Positions 27,234 through 35,202 of a stretch of 45,240 nucleotides of DNA are shown here, one piece after another. Source of the stretch: an uncultured Pelagibacteraceae bacterium (GTDB taxonomy: Bacteria > Pseudomonadota > Alphaproteobacteria > Pelagibacterales > Pelagibacteraceae). The notes under the pieces are model-generated. The model made no database searches, had not been told where the DNA came from, and saw only the letters and a program-made list of their open reading frames with translations. Where the stretch lies: assembly GCA_902560185.1 (NCBI GenBank), contig CACEKW010000007.1, positions 1-45,240 on the forward strand, written 5' to 3'. Position numbers and translations under genes: made by a program. Position 1 is the first letter of the stretch. Each line of letters starts with the position of its first letter.

Positions 27234-28411
27234 TGTCCTTAAATAGACTTTCAGACAAACTGGTTTTTAACATATTAGCCGGAATAAATGTTGGATATCT
27301 AGAAATTATAAATTATCAAGGAGAAGTTTTTAAATTTGGAAATCCTCAGGATAATTTAAAAGCTAAATTGAAAATTAAAAAACCAAATTTTTCTTTTAAT
27401 CTTATAAAAGGTGGCAGCATTGGTTTTGCTGAGTCTTACATGAGGGGAGAATTTGAAACTGATAATTTATCCAATCTCATTGAAATAACAGCTCGAAATA
27501 TCAAAATCATATACAAGTTTTCAGGCTTACTCGATTTTCCAATTATAAATTTTTTAAAAGGGATCTTTATAAAAAATACAAAGAATAGAAGTAAAGAAAA
27601 TATTGCAAAACATTATGACTTAGGAAACGATTTTTTTTCTTTATGGCTTGATGAAACTTTAACTTACTCAAGCGGAATTTTTAGTGAGACCACTAAAGAT
27701 CTTTCAGAGGCACAAAACAACAAATATCAAAAAATGATAGATTTAATAAAACCAAACCATGGCGACAGGGTTTTAGAAATTGGATGTGGCTGGGGTGGTT
27801 TTGCAGAATATTTAGGAAAAAAATATGATGTAAAATTAGATTGTATTACTATTTCAAAAAAACAATTCGAATATGCAAAAAGAAGGATTCATAATTGTGG
27901 TTTAAATGAAAAAGTAAATATTGAAATAAAAGATTATAGAGATTTAAAGAATAAATATAATTCAATAGCCTCCATAGAAATGATTGAAGCTGTAGGGCAA
28001 AATTATTTGGAAAGTTATTTTAAAACTATTAAGAAAAACCTTTCTACAGATGGTAGGGCCGCCATTCAAGCAATTACAATAGATGATAGTTTATATGATA
28101 GATATAAAACGAAACAAGATTTTATTCAAAAATATATTTTTCCAGGAGGATTTTTGCCAAGTAAAAATAGCTTAAACAAATATGTTTCAGACAATGGTTT
28201 AACAATAAAGTCTTACGACTCATATGCCGATCATTATGCAAATACATTAGCTATTTGGAAAAATGAATTTAATAGAAAATGGGATCTCATTAAAAAACAA
28301 GGTTTTGATTTAACTTTTAAAAGAATGTGGGAATTTTACCTATCTTATTGTGAGGCTGGATTTAAATCGAAAAATATTGATCTGATACAATTTTCAATTC
28401 AAAATAAATAA
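27233..28411 (+). CDS. cyclopropane-synthase-like SAM methyltransferase (altered active site)
   Basis: The 392-residue protein has the full Cfa fold: an N-terminal lipid-binding region, IAKHYDLGNDFFSLWLD, the SAM-binding loop VLEIGCGWGGFAEYL, ITISKKQFEYAKRR, QKYIFPGGFLPS and a C-terminal YLSYCEAGFKSKNID. E252 in MIEAVGQNY is kept. The Cys and His that help hold bicarbonate in E. coli Cfa (C139, H266) are replaced by S147 (YSSGIF) and Q279 (AIQAIT), while the later Tyr (DHYANTLAIW) is kept. That suggests plain methyl transfer to an unsaturated acyl chain instead of cyclopropane formation, as in branched or furan fatty acid routes. Substrate is inferred only. Confidence 0.85.
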   Translation: MSLNRLSDKLVFNILAGINVGYLEIINYQGEVFKFGNPQDNLKAKLKIKKPNFSFNLIKGGSIGFAESYMRGEFETDNLSNLIEITARNIKIIYKFSGLLDFPIINFLKGIFIKNTKNRSKENIAKHYDLGNDFFSLWLDETLTYSSGIFSETTKDLSEAQNNKYQKMIDLIKPNHGDRVLEIGCGWGGFAEYLGKKYDVKLDCITISKKQFEYAKRRIHNCGLNEKVNIEIKDYRDLKNKYNSIASIEMIEAVGQNYLESYFKTIKKNLSTDGRAAIQAITIDDSLYDRYKTKQDFIQKYIFPGGFLPSKNSLNKYVSDNGLTIKSYDSYADHYANTLAIWKNEFNRKWDLIKKQGFDLTFKRMWEFYLSYCEAGFKSKNIDLIQFSIQNK

Positions 28412-28424
28412 ATAACGGGGGCTT

Positions 28425-28973
28425 GTGAGGAAAATAATAAACTTAAGATCAATTTTATTGATAATCTCTTTATTCTTAATTACAAACTGCTCAAATAATA
28501 GCGATATGAAACCAGAAGATTTTAAAGGTAAAGAACCGAGATTAATCATAGAAAATTACTTGTCAGGCAATGTTAAAGCTTGGGGAGTTCTTCAGAATAG
28601 ATCTGGAAAAGTTACTAGACAATTTTCAGCAGATTTAGATGGTAAGTGGGATGGTAAGCAATTAATTCTTGATGAAAAATTTAATTGGGATGACGGTGAA
28701 GTACAAACTAGACAATGGCAAATTACCAAAATAGACGATAACAATTATGAGGGAACTGCTGGAGACGTAGTTGGTAAAGCCAGGGGATATTCATATGGTC
28801 CCGCGTTTAAATTTGAGTATGTTTTATTAGTTCCAGTAAAAGGCAAAGAAATTAAGATTACTTTCGATGATTGGATTTTCAAACAGGATGATCGAGTAGC
28901 AATTAATAGAGCTACAATGACTAAATTTGGAATTAAAGTCGCTGAATTGACTGTAGTATTTGTAAAAGATTAA
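28425..28973 (+). CDS. DUF3833-like lipoprotein
   Basis: The 182-residue product starts at GTG after a GGGGG run that can act as Shine-Dalgarno. A hydrophobic leader ends in ITNCSNN, with the Cys placed as a lipobox; Asn before Cys is unusual. The body has DFKGKEPRLIIENYLSGNVKAWG, FNWDDGEVQTRQWQI and FDDWIFKQDDRVAINRATMTKFG, which match the DUF3833 lipoproteins found with the FAD/DUF1365/Cfa-like set in other proteobacteria. It lies 13 bases after the Cfa-like gene and converges on the SDR with a 4-base stop overlap. Function unknown; a periplasmic lipid-handling role is a guess. Confidence 0.8.
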   Translation: MRKIINLRSILLIISLFLITNCSNNSDMKPEDFKGKEPRLIIENYLSGNVKAWGVLQNRSGKVTRQFSADLDGKWDGKQLILDEKFNWDDGEVQTRQWQITKIDDNNYEGTAGDVVGKARGYSYGPAFKFEYVLLVPVKGKEIKITFDDWIFKQDDRVAINRATMTKFGIKVAELTVVFVKD

Positions 28974-29731
28974 TCTTTCTTTTGATATTTTGTTAATTTT
29001 CCAACTAAACCAAAATAAATCTTACTCGGAAGAAAACTTAAGATTTTCAGTACAATAGTTAATGATTTTGGAAAATGAATTTCAAAAGTTTTTTTATTGA
29101 CCAAGCCATCATATATTTTTTCAGCCGCATATTCAGTAGTTTTTAAAAAAGGCATTTTAAAATCATTTTTATCAGTCATTGGAGTTTTGATAAAACCTGG
29201 AGATACCAAGCACACTCTGACATTTGATCGACCAAAGTCAAAATATAGACTTTCTGCTAAATTATTTAGAGCAGATTTTGAAGGTCCATATCCAGTTGAA
29301 TTTGGTAAACCTCTATAACCAGCAATTGAGGAAACAATAGTAATTGTTCCACTTTTCTTTTTTTTAAAATATTCTTCAACTGCTTTAATAGTATTTAATG
29401 TCCCAAAAAAATTAATTTTAAAAACTTCCTCAATTTGTTCAACATCAATATCTCTTTCTTTTTTTGGATTCCATGTGCCAGTGGAAAAAAAACAAATATC
29501 TATATTTCCAAATTTATTCTTAATTTTTTCAAAAACCTCTTTACATTTTGATTTATCAGTCACATCTAATGGAAATGGACTTATATTTTCATGATTGTTT
29601 GCAATCTCATCAAGAAGATTCTCACGTCTGGCTGAAATAGCAACATTCCATCCTTCATTAGCAAATTTTATTGCAAGAGCTTTGCCGATTCCAGTACTCC
29701 CACCCGTTATCCAAATTGTTTTTTTATTCAT
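28970..29731 (-). CDS. short-chain dehydrogenase/reductase (SDR)
   Basis: This 253-residue classical SDR has the NAD(P) loop TGGSTGIGKA at residues 8-17, FSTGTW at the NAG position, the catalytic Ser in VSSIAGYRG, and the YxxxK pair in GYGPSKSALNNLAES. VSPGFIKTPMTDKNDF follows. A hydrophobic C-terminal region (SLTIVLKILSFLPSKIYF) may associate with membrane, as in SDRs acting on lipids. SDRs of this type accompany the COG2907/DUF1365/Cfa-like gene set elsewhere, so a lipid keto or hydroxy substrate is plausible. It is on the opposite strand, convergent with the lipoprotein gene and divergent from tspO. Confidence 0.88.
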   Translation of the reverse strand: MNKKTIWITGGSTGIGKALAIKFANEGWNVAISARRENLLDEIANNHENISPFPLDVTDKSKCKEVFEKIKNKFGNIDICFFSTGTWNPKKERDIDVEQIEEVFKINFFGTLNTIKAVEEYFKKKKSGTITIVSSIAGYRGLPNSTGYGPSKSALNNLAESLYFDFGRSNVRVCLVSPGFIKTPMTDKNDFKMPFLKTTEYAAEKIYDGLVNKKTFEIHFPKSLTIVLKILSFLPSKIYFGLVGKLTKYQKKD

Positions 29732-29743
29732 AATCTAAAGATG

Positions 29744-29749
29744 TATAAT
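29744..29749 (+). promoter_or_regulatory. perfect -10 hexamer upstream of tspO-like gene
   Basis: TATAAT lies 6 bases before the ATG at 29756, in the 24-base gap left between the divergent SDR start and that codon. The expected transcription start coincides with the ATG. No convincing -35 box at 16-18 bases was found. Confidence 0.4.
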
Positions 29750-29755
29750 ACTTTA

Positions 29756-30223
29756 ATGCTAAAAAATAAATTTTTATCATTCATACTTTTTTTTATTATC
29801 ACATTTTCAGCCTCATTTATTGGAAGTTTAGTCACAATTAATTTTAAAGACCCTTGGTATTCTCAATTAGTCAAATCTGATTTTAACCCACCTGATTGGA
29901 TATTTGCACCTGTTTGGACTACGCTATATCTAATGATGACAGTCGCTATTTGGTTTTTTTGGCATAGTAAAAGTAGAGACATGAACACGATTTATATTTA
30001 TTTTATTCATATTATATTTAATACAACTTGGAGTATCGTTTTTTTTGGATTACACCAAATTTTTTTAGCTTTAGTTGTTTTGGTAATCTTAATTGGTTTA
30101 ATAATTACTTTAGTAATTAGATATAAGCGTGTCAATTTTGTGAGTTATTATTTAATGATTCCCTATTTACTTTGGTGTTGCTATGCATTATTTCTGAATA
30201 TTAACTTACTAATATTAAATTAA
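29756..30223 (+). CDS. TspO/MBR family membrane protein
   Basis: The roughly 155-residue protein has five transmembrane helices and the TspO signature: WYSQLVKSDFNPPDWIFAPVWTTLYL after helix 1 and NTTWSIVFFGLHQIFLALVV later. TspO proteins bind porphyrins and sterol-like ligands and are tied to oxidative stress and tetrapyrrole handling. The frame also has an ATG at 29741, but a perfect TATAAT (29744-29749) overlaps that start. It would place transcription at about 29756, where the second ATG gives MLKNKFLSF, so a leaderless message is likely. It overlaps the following FAD oxidoreductase gene (TAATG). Confidence 0.88.
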   Translation: MLKNKFLSFILFFIITFSASFIGSLVTINFKDPWYSQLVKSDFNPPDWIFAPVWTTLYLMMTVAIWFFWHSKSRDMNTIYIYFIHIIFNTTWSIVFFGLHQIFLALVVLVILIGLIITLVIRYKRVNFVSYYLMIPYLLWCCYALFLNINLLILN

Positions 30224-31326
30224 TGGATGATGTTGTAATAGTTGGTGGTGGAATAATTGGAGCCGCGACTGCTTACTTTTTATCAAAAGAGGGCAGAAAA
30301 GTTAAAGTTATAGAAAAAGATCCAACTTATAAAACTGCTTCTTTTCCTTTGTCATTAGGTGGCTTTAGAAGACAATTTTTCCAAAAAGAAAATATTTTAT
30401 TAGGAAAATTTGCCCGAGAATTTATTTTTCAAATTCCAGATTTATTAAAAACTGAAAAAAATCCAAAACCCACTGCTAGTATGGTGACTAATGGTTATTT
30501 ATTAATGTTTGGACCTGAGCATGCAGATGAACAATATAAAGCGCTCGAAAATCATAAAGCTTGTGATGCGGGAACAAAAAATATCAAAGGCTCTGAGTTG
30601 AATAATTTTTTTCCATATATCAATAGTGAGGGAATTGAAACAGCGACTTTTACTGACAATCAAAGTGAAGGATGGATCGACCCCTTCATGTTTCATAGTG
30701 CTCTAAAAAGTAAAGCAATTGATCTTGGCGCAGAATTTGTTAAGGGTGAAGTTAAATCTCTTTCAGAAATTAATGCTAAGACAATTATTTCAGCAGCTGG
30801 ATGTTGGACTAAAGAGCTTTTAGAAGATATTCCTGTTGAACCTCAAAAACATACAGTTTTCAGAGTAAAGTGCCCAAAACATTTTCCTGAAATGCCATTA
30901 ACGGGAGATCTAACAACAGGAGTTTATTGGAGACCTGAAGGTAAAGAATACTTAGCTGGTTCACCAAAATCAGTCTTTGATGCCAAAGATCTTGAACCTG
31001 CATGGGATGATTTTGAAGAATTGGTTTGGCCAGCATTAGCTCATAGAATACCGGCTATGGAAGAATTAAAATTAACTGGTGGATGGGCTGGATATTATGA
31101 TTGCAATCGACTTGATAACAATGCAGTTGTTGGCAAACATCCAAAATTTGAAAATGTTTACTTAGCAACAGGTTTCACAGGAAGAGGATTAATGCAAGCT
31201 CCAGGAATTGGCAGAGCATTAACAGAATTGATTACGACGGGTGCTTATCAATCAATTGATATTTCAAATATGGCTGTAGAGAGAGTTTTAGGTAAACAGG
31301 CGAGACATGAGCCATATGTTCTTTAA
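30223..31326 (+). CDS. FAD-dependent oxidoreductase (DadA/sarcosine-oxidase-like)
   Basis: The 367-residue DAO-fold flavoprotein begins with VVIVGGGIIGAATAYFLS, has SLGGFRRQFF after the FAD-contact loop, EGWIDPFMFHSALKSKA before the second FAD segment, and ends with GGWAGYYDCNRLDNNAVVG and ATGFTGRGLMQAPGIGRALTELI. This family oxidises secondary or N-methylated amino acids and D-amino acids. With glycine cleavage nearby, a substrate on the betaine-dimethylglycine-sarcosine route is a reasonable hypothesis but not shown by sequence. It is coupled to the TspO gene at its start and abuts the convergent selO with no spacer. Confidence 0.85.
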   Translation: MDDVVIVGGGIIGAATAYFLSKEGRKVKVIEKDPTYKTASFPLSLGGFRRQFFQKENILLGKFAREFIFQIPDLLKTEKNPKPTASMVTNGYLLMFGPEHADEQYKALENHKACDAGTKNIKGSELNNFFPYINSEGIETATFTDNQSEGWIDPFMFHSALKSKAIDLGAEFVKGEVKSLSEINAKTIISAAGCWTKELLEDIPVEPQKHTVFRVKCPKHFPEMPLTGDLTTGVYWRPEGKEYLAGSPKSVFDAKDLEPAWDDFEELVWPALAHRIPAMEELKLTGGWAGYYDCNRLDNNAVVGKHPKFENVYLATGFTGRGLMQAPGIGRALTELITTGAYQSIDISNMAVERVLGKQARHEPYVL

Positions 31327-32781
31327 TTAAGTTCCACAAAAAGTTTGATAATTTTCATTTGAACTGGATAACATTTGGTATTCACTGATATCTTTTTGAT
31401 CAGTATAGGGGCTATTTAAGATTTTTAAAAAGTTAAGCAAAGGTTCCAAATTTCCTTGATCTGCATCTCTAAGAGTATTTTCAACTATATGATTTCTTGG
31501 AATTAAAAGAGGGTTTGTACTTCTCATCAATTTTTTATGCTTTTCTTTTGAATTATCATGACTTGATGATCTTTCCTGCCACCTTTTTTTCCAGTTGCTA
31601 AAATCAGCACCTTCATAAATATTATTTTTTTGAGTTTTAAAGTTCATCAAGTGGCAAAATGTATTTGTGTAATCAACTTTATTTTGATGCATCCAAGTGA
31701 GTAAGTCTAAAATTAGGTACTTATCTTTTTTATCCGAACCAATTAAGCCCAGCTTAGCTCTCATCATATCTAACCACTTTTCTTCATATGTTTTTTCAAA
31801 AGAGTCAATTATTTCAGTTGCTAATTTTACAGCTGTGTCTTGGTCTTTATCAATCAAAGGTATCAAGCACTCAGCAAATCTTGAAAGATTCCATTTAGTT
31901 ATAACCGGCTGATTGCAATAAGCATATCTACCTAATTTATCAATTGAACTAAATACAGTTTTTGGATCATAAATATCCATGAAAGCACATGGTCCGTAGT
32001 CAATGGTTTCACCAGCTATACTCATGTTATCTGTATTCATTACACCATGAATAAATCCAACTCTCATCCAATTGACAACTAAATCAATCTGTTTATCTAA
32101 AACAACTTTTAAAAGATCTAAGGCTTTATTTTTTGAATTTTCAATTTCCGGGTAATGTCTTTTGACAACATAATCAAATAATGTCTCCAACTCACCTTTT
32201 TTATTCCTTGCCGCAATATACTGAAAAGTTCCTACTCTAATATGACTTGATGCTACTCTGGTGAGTATAGCACCTTCTAATGGTGTCTCTCTAATTACAT
32301 TTTCTCCAGTTTTCGCGACCGCTAGACTCCGCGTCGTTGGTATATTTAAGGCATACATTGCTTCACTTATTAAATATTCTCTAAGCATAGGCCCTAATGC
32401 GGCTCTTCCATCTCCATTTCTTGAAAAAGCAGTTTTTCCTGAGCCTTTAAATTGAATATCGTATCTATGATTATTTTTAGATACATGTTCTCCAATTAAA
32501 ACTGCTCTACCATCACCAAGCATTGTGAAATGGCCAAATTGATGACCCGCATAAGCTTGTGCTATTGAATTACTATTTTTTGGCAATTCGTTTCCAGTAA
32601 ATATGGCTGATAATTCAGACTGACTTATTTCAGAAAAATCTAAATTTAGATCCTTGGCCAAAGACTTATTTAACAAAATCAGTTTAGGATTTTTAACTTT
32701 TACTGGATTTATTATTTCTCTAAATGGCTCAGGCAATTTGGAATATGTGTTATCAAAATTCCAATTGATGTTGTTTTTCAT
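31327..32781 (-). CDS. selO: protein adenylyltransferase SelO (YdiU/UPF0061)
   Basis: SelO is a pseudokinase-fold enzyme that transfers AMP to protein hydroxyl groups and is linked to redox homeostasis. The 484 residues contain AQAYAGHQFGHFTMLGDGRA, IQFKGSGKTAFSRNGDGRAALGP, and the nucleotide-site segments HGVMNTDNMSI and IDYGPCAFMD. The C-terminal end YQTFCGT has Cys where eukaryotic SelO has selenocysteine, the usual bacterial form. It begins 6 bases after msrA on the same strand, and the two are probably co-transcribed. The stop is immediately next to that of the convergent flavoprotein gene. Confidence 0.95.
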   Translation of the reverse strand: MKNNINWNFDNTYSKLPEPFREIINPVKVKNPKLILLNKSLAKDLNLDFSEISQSELSAIFTGNELPKNSNSIAQAYAGHQFGHFTMLGDGRAVLIGEHVSKNNHRYDIQFKGSGKTAFSRNGDGRAALGPMLREYLISEAMYALNIPTTRSLAVAKTGENVIRETPLEGAILTRVASSHIRVGTFQYIAARNKKGELETLFDYVVKRHYPEIENSKNKALDLLKVVLDKQIDLVVNWMRVGFIHGVMNTDNMSIAGETIDYGPCAFMDIYDPKTVFSSIDKLGRYAYCNQPVITKWNLSRFAECLIPLIDKDQDTAVKLATEIIDSFEKTYEEKWLDMMRAKLGLIGSDKKDKYLILDLLTWMHQNKVDYTNTFCHLMNFKTQKNNIYEGADFSNWKKRWQERSSSHDNSKEKHKKLMRSTNPLLIPRNHIVENTLRDADQGNLEPLLNFLKILNSPYTDQKDISEYQMLSSSNENYQTFCGT

Positions 32782-32787
32782 AAATTG

Positions 32788-33363
32788 CTACATTTTCCAA
32801 ATTCTATTTAAAATCTCTTCTCTTCTACAAGCTTTTTTATATTTTAAATAATTCAAAAAATATACTTGATAATAATCTTGATGACGATCTTCAGCTATAT
32901 AAAATTTTTCAAATTCTCTTATATAAGTTACAACTTTTTTATTAAATTTTTTTTCTAGTCTTTTAAAATCTTTTTCAATTAAATCTTTTTCCTTTTGATT
33001 TGTATAAAAAGCTGCAGATCTGTAGCTATAACCTTTGTCGCAAAACTGACCAAAAGGATCAAATGGATCTATGTTGAGCCAAAAATTTTTAAGTAATTCT
33101 TCGAAAGATATTAAACTTGCATCATAAATTACCTCTACAACTTCGAGGTGACCTGTATTTCCATAAGTAACTTCTTCATAGGTTGGATTTTCAGTTTTTC
33201 CTCCAGAGTATCCTGAAATCACTTTCTCAACACCTGTTAATTTTTCAAAAGACTCTTCCATGCACCAGAAACAACCACCAGCAAAATATGCTTTACTTTT
33301 TTCAGATGCCAATACTGAATTTGTAATTATTAAGTTTAAAAATATAAATAATAAAAATCTCAT
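32788..33363 (-). CDS. msrA: exported peptide methionine sulfoxide reductase A
   Basis: MsrA repairs the S-epimer of methionine sulfoxide. The catalytic Cys is in AGGCFWCMEESF, and further family blocks are GYSGGKTENPTYEEVTYGNTGHLEVVEV and GQFCDKGYSYRSAAFY with a downstream Cys that could resolve. The N-terminus MRFLLFIFLNLIITNSVLAS is a clear signal peptide, so this copy should act in the periplasm. An upstream in-frame start at 33381 exists, but the ATG at 33363 gives the cleaner signal sequence. It precedes selO by 6 bases. No MsrB is in the window. Confidence 0.93.
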   Translation of the reverse strand: MRFLLFIFLNLIITNSVLASEKSKAYFAGGCFWCMEESFEKLTGVEKVISGYSGGKTENPTYEEVTYGNTGHLEVVEVIYDASLISFEELLKNFWLNIDPFDPFGQFCDKGYSYRSAAFYTNQKEKDLIEKDFKRLEKKFNKKVVTYIREFEKFYIAEDRHQDYYQVYFLNYLKYKKACRREEILNRIWKM

Positions 33364-33402
33364 GACTAAAAATTTATACAAAAATTGGGAATTGAGTCTA
33401 GA

Positions 33403-33443
33403 TTATTAAAGGTAGCTACTTTTAAGTAGCATACCTTTAATAA
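33403..33443 (-). terminator. long hairpin after formate dehydrogenase
   Basis: An inverted repeat of 12 base pairs (TTATTAAAGGTA with TACCTTTAATAA) continues, across a single unpaired A at 33431, into 6 more pairs (GCTACT with AGTAGC) around a TTTA loop. It lies 13 bases downstream of the fdh stop on the minus strand and upstream of msrA. A terminator for fdh is the likely role; a stabilising 3' structure is an alternative. Confidence 0.75.
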
Positions 33444-33456
33444 TTAAAAGAATGAT

Positions 33457-34656
33457 TTATTTTTTCTTATATTTAGCTGCCTCTTCAGAACCACCTGTGG
33501 CAGATCCTTTACTATATGAGTGAGCACCCATTCCAGCCAATTGTCCATCTTTGACTATAAGATATTGATCTCTAATTTCTTTTCCTTCAAAGAAACATTC
33601 TAAGATTTCTCTTACACCATCAGCATATCTTGTTTGAGCTGACAAAGATGTTCCAGAAGTATGAGGTGTCATTCCATGGTTAGGCATTGTTCTCCATACA
33701 TGATCATTTGGAGCTGGTTGTGGAAACCAAACATCTCCAGCGTAACCACTTAGTTGACCACTCTTCAATGCTTTTGCAATCGCATCACGATTACAAATTT
33801 TACCTCTTGCAGTGTTTACAATATAAGCACCTTTTTTCATTTTGCTTATCATTGCATCGTCAAATAAGTTCTCAGTCTCAGGATGGAGTGGACAATTTAT
33901 AGTCACGACATCACAAACTTTAACCATAGACTCTACTGACTCATGAAATGTTAAGTTTAATTCTTTTTCAACACTATCTGGTAATTTATGCCTATCAAAA
34001 TAATGTAAGTGTACATCAAATGGTTTCATTTTTCTTAATGCATCTAAACCGATACGGCCAGCAGCAACAGTTCCAATGTGCATACCTTCAACATCATAAG
34101 ATCTTTGCACAGCGTCTGCTATGTTCCATCCACCTTCATTAACAATTCTATGTTGGTTGTGATAGTCTCTCACCATTGATACAATCATCATTACAATGTG
34201 TTCAGCAACAGATCTTGAATTACAAAAAGTTACTTCAACTACATCAATTTTGTTATCCATAGCTGCTTGTAAATCTACATGATCAGAGCCAATTCCAGCT
34301 GTAATAGCCATTTTTAAGTTTTTTGCTTTAGCAATTCTTTCTTTAGTTAAGTAGTATGGAAAAAAAGGTTGAGAAATAACTATATCAGCGTCAACGATAT
34401 GCTTATCAGCCTCACATCCATCTCCGTCTTTACTATTAGTAACTACTAACTCATGTCCATTACTTTCTAAAAATTTTCTTAATCCTAATTCTCCTGAAAC
34501 ACATCCTAACAATTCTCCAGGATTAAAATCTCTTCCTTTTGGTGAAGGTAAGGTCATCCCATCTGGATATTTTTCTAGTTTAGGAAGATCTTTAAGTGGA
34601 TATGACTTGGGCATTCCTCCTTTTGGATCATCATATAATACACATAATATTTTCAT
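33457..34656 (-). CDS. fdh: NAD-dependent formate dehydrogenase
   Basis: This single-subunit, metal-free enzyme oxidises formate to CO2 with NAD. The 399 residues resemble the Pseudomonas-type enzyme throughout: GELGLRKFLESNGHELVVT, the nucleotide loop GTVAAGRIG, HYFDRHKLP whose Asp specifies NAD over NADP, NTARGKICNRDA with the substrate Arg, WFPQPAPNDH, PHTSGTSLSAQ with the catalytic His, and GAHSYSKGSATGGSEEAAKYKK at the end. A GGAGA Shine-Dalgarno lies upstream of the ATG, stronger than most here. A strong hairpin follows the gene. It stands alone with its own signals, suggesting high expression. It could dispose of formate from one-carbon metabolism. Confidence 0.97.
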   Translation of the reverse strand: MKILCVLYDDPKGGMPKSYPLKDLPKLEKYPDGMTLPSPKGRDFNPGELLGCVSGELGLRKFLESNGHELVVTNSKDGDGCEADKHIVDADIVISQPFFPYYLTKERIAKAKNLKMAITAGIGSDHVDLQAAMDNKIDVVEVTFCNSRSVAEHIVMMIVSMVRDYHNQHRIVNEGGWNIADAVQRSYDVEGMHIGTVAAGRIGLDALRKMKPFDVHLHYFDRHKLPDSVEKELNLTFHESVESMVKVCDVVTINCPLHPETENLFDDAMISKMKKGAYIVNTARGKICNRDAIAKALKSGQLSGYAGDVWFPQPAPNDHVWRTMPNHGMTPHTSGTSLSAQTRYADGVREILECFFEGKEIRDQYLIVKDGQLAGMGAHSYSKGSATGGSEEAAKYKKK

Positions 34657-34733
34657 TTATTCTCCTGCGTTACTTTCGATCATTAATTTATTTTGAGACA
34701 TCTAACATTATTTTAATGTCGCTAGCAAACAAT

Positions 34734-35198
34734 TTATTTTGTTTTTGGATAACTCTTTTTAAGTATAAATTTATTAATTATAATAGCAAAAACCAGAATA
34801 ATTATTGATCCTGAAATTATTGGGCTTAACAAGTAGTCTAGCGAGACACTACCCATAATAACTATAATTGGATTTCCACCTGCAGGTGGATGAGTTACAT
34901 TTAACAATATCATTAGACCCACTCCAAAACCAACTGCTAATGGTATAATTATAAATAATGGCAAAGGAATTAAATATAAAAAAAACATTCCTACAGTTGC
35001 AGTTACTAAATGTCCAAAAAAAACATTTTTGGGTTGGGCAAAAGGGCTTTCAGGATATCCATACAACAGAACCATTGATGATCCAAAAGATGCAATAAGA
35101 AAAATCCCAAATTCAGTTTTGTAAGTTAATAAAGTTAAAATACCTATAGTGATAATTGAAAATAATCCTGCGATAAAAGATTGTTTTAAATTACCCAT
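34734..35198 (-). CDS. HPP-family integral membrane protein
   Basis: The 154-residue protein has four predicted membrane segments and the family-defining THPPAGGNPI motif, with FLIASFGSSMVLLYGYPESPFAQPKN before it, a second hallmark. HPP proteins include nitrite transporters of chloroplasts and cyanobacteria, but many are uncharacterised. It begins 4 bases after the SufU-like gene on the same strand, which suggests one transcript. Downstream on the minus strand a 77-base spacer separates it from fdh. Confidence 0.88.
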   Translation of the reverse strand: MGNLKQSFIAGLFSIITIGILTLLTYKTEFGIFLIASFGSSMVLLYGYPESPFAQPKNVFFGHLVTATVGMFFLYLIPLPLFIIIPLAVGFGVGLMILLNVTHPPAGGNPIIVIMGSVSLDYLLSPIISGSIIILVFAIIINKFILKKSYPKTK

Positions 35199-35202
35199 GA
35201 GA

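Noticed and set aside
30223-31326. Assignment of the FAD oxidoreductase to sarcosine or dimethylglycine dehydrogenase
   Set aside because: The fold fits, but it lacks a folate-binding domain and no motif fixes the substrate, so only the family is claimed.
20884-31326. Horizontally acquired island including the lipid and FAD genes
   Set aside because: Base composition, codon style and tight overlaps match the rest of the window, and there is no integrase, tRNA or repeat at the borders.
34705-34719. ACATTA-TTT-TAATGT palindrome between fdh and the HPP gene
   Set aside because: Only 6 AT pairs with a 3-base loop; such weak palindromes are expected by chance in DNA this AT-rich.
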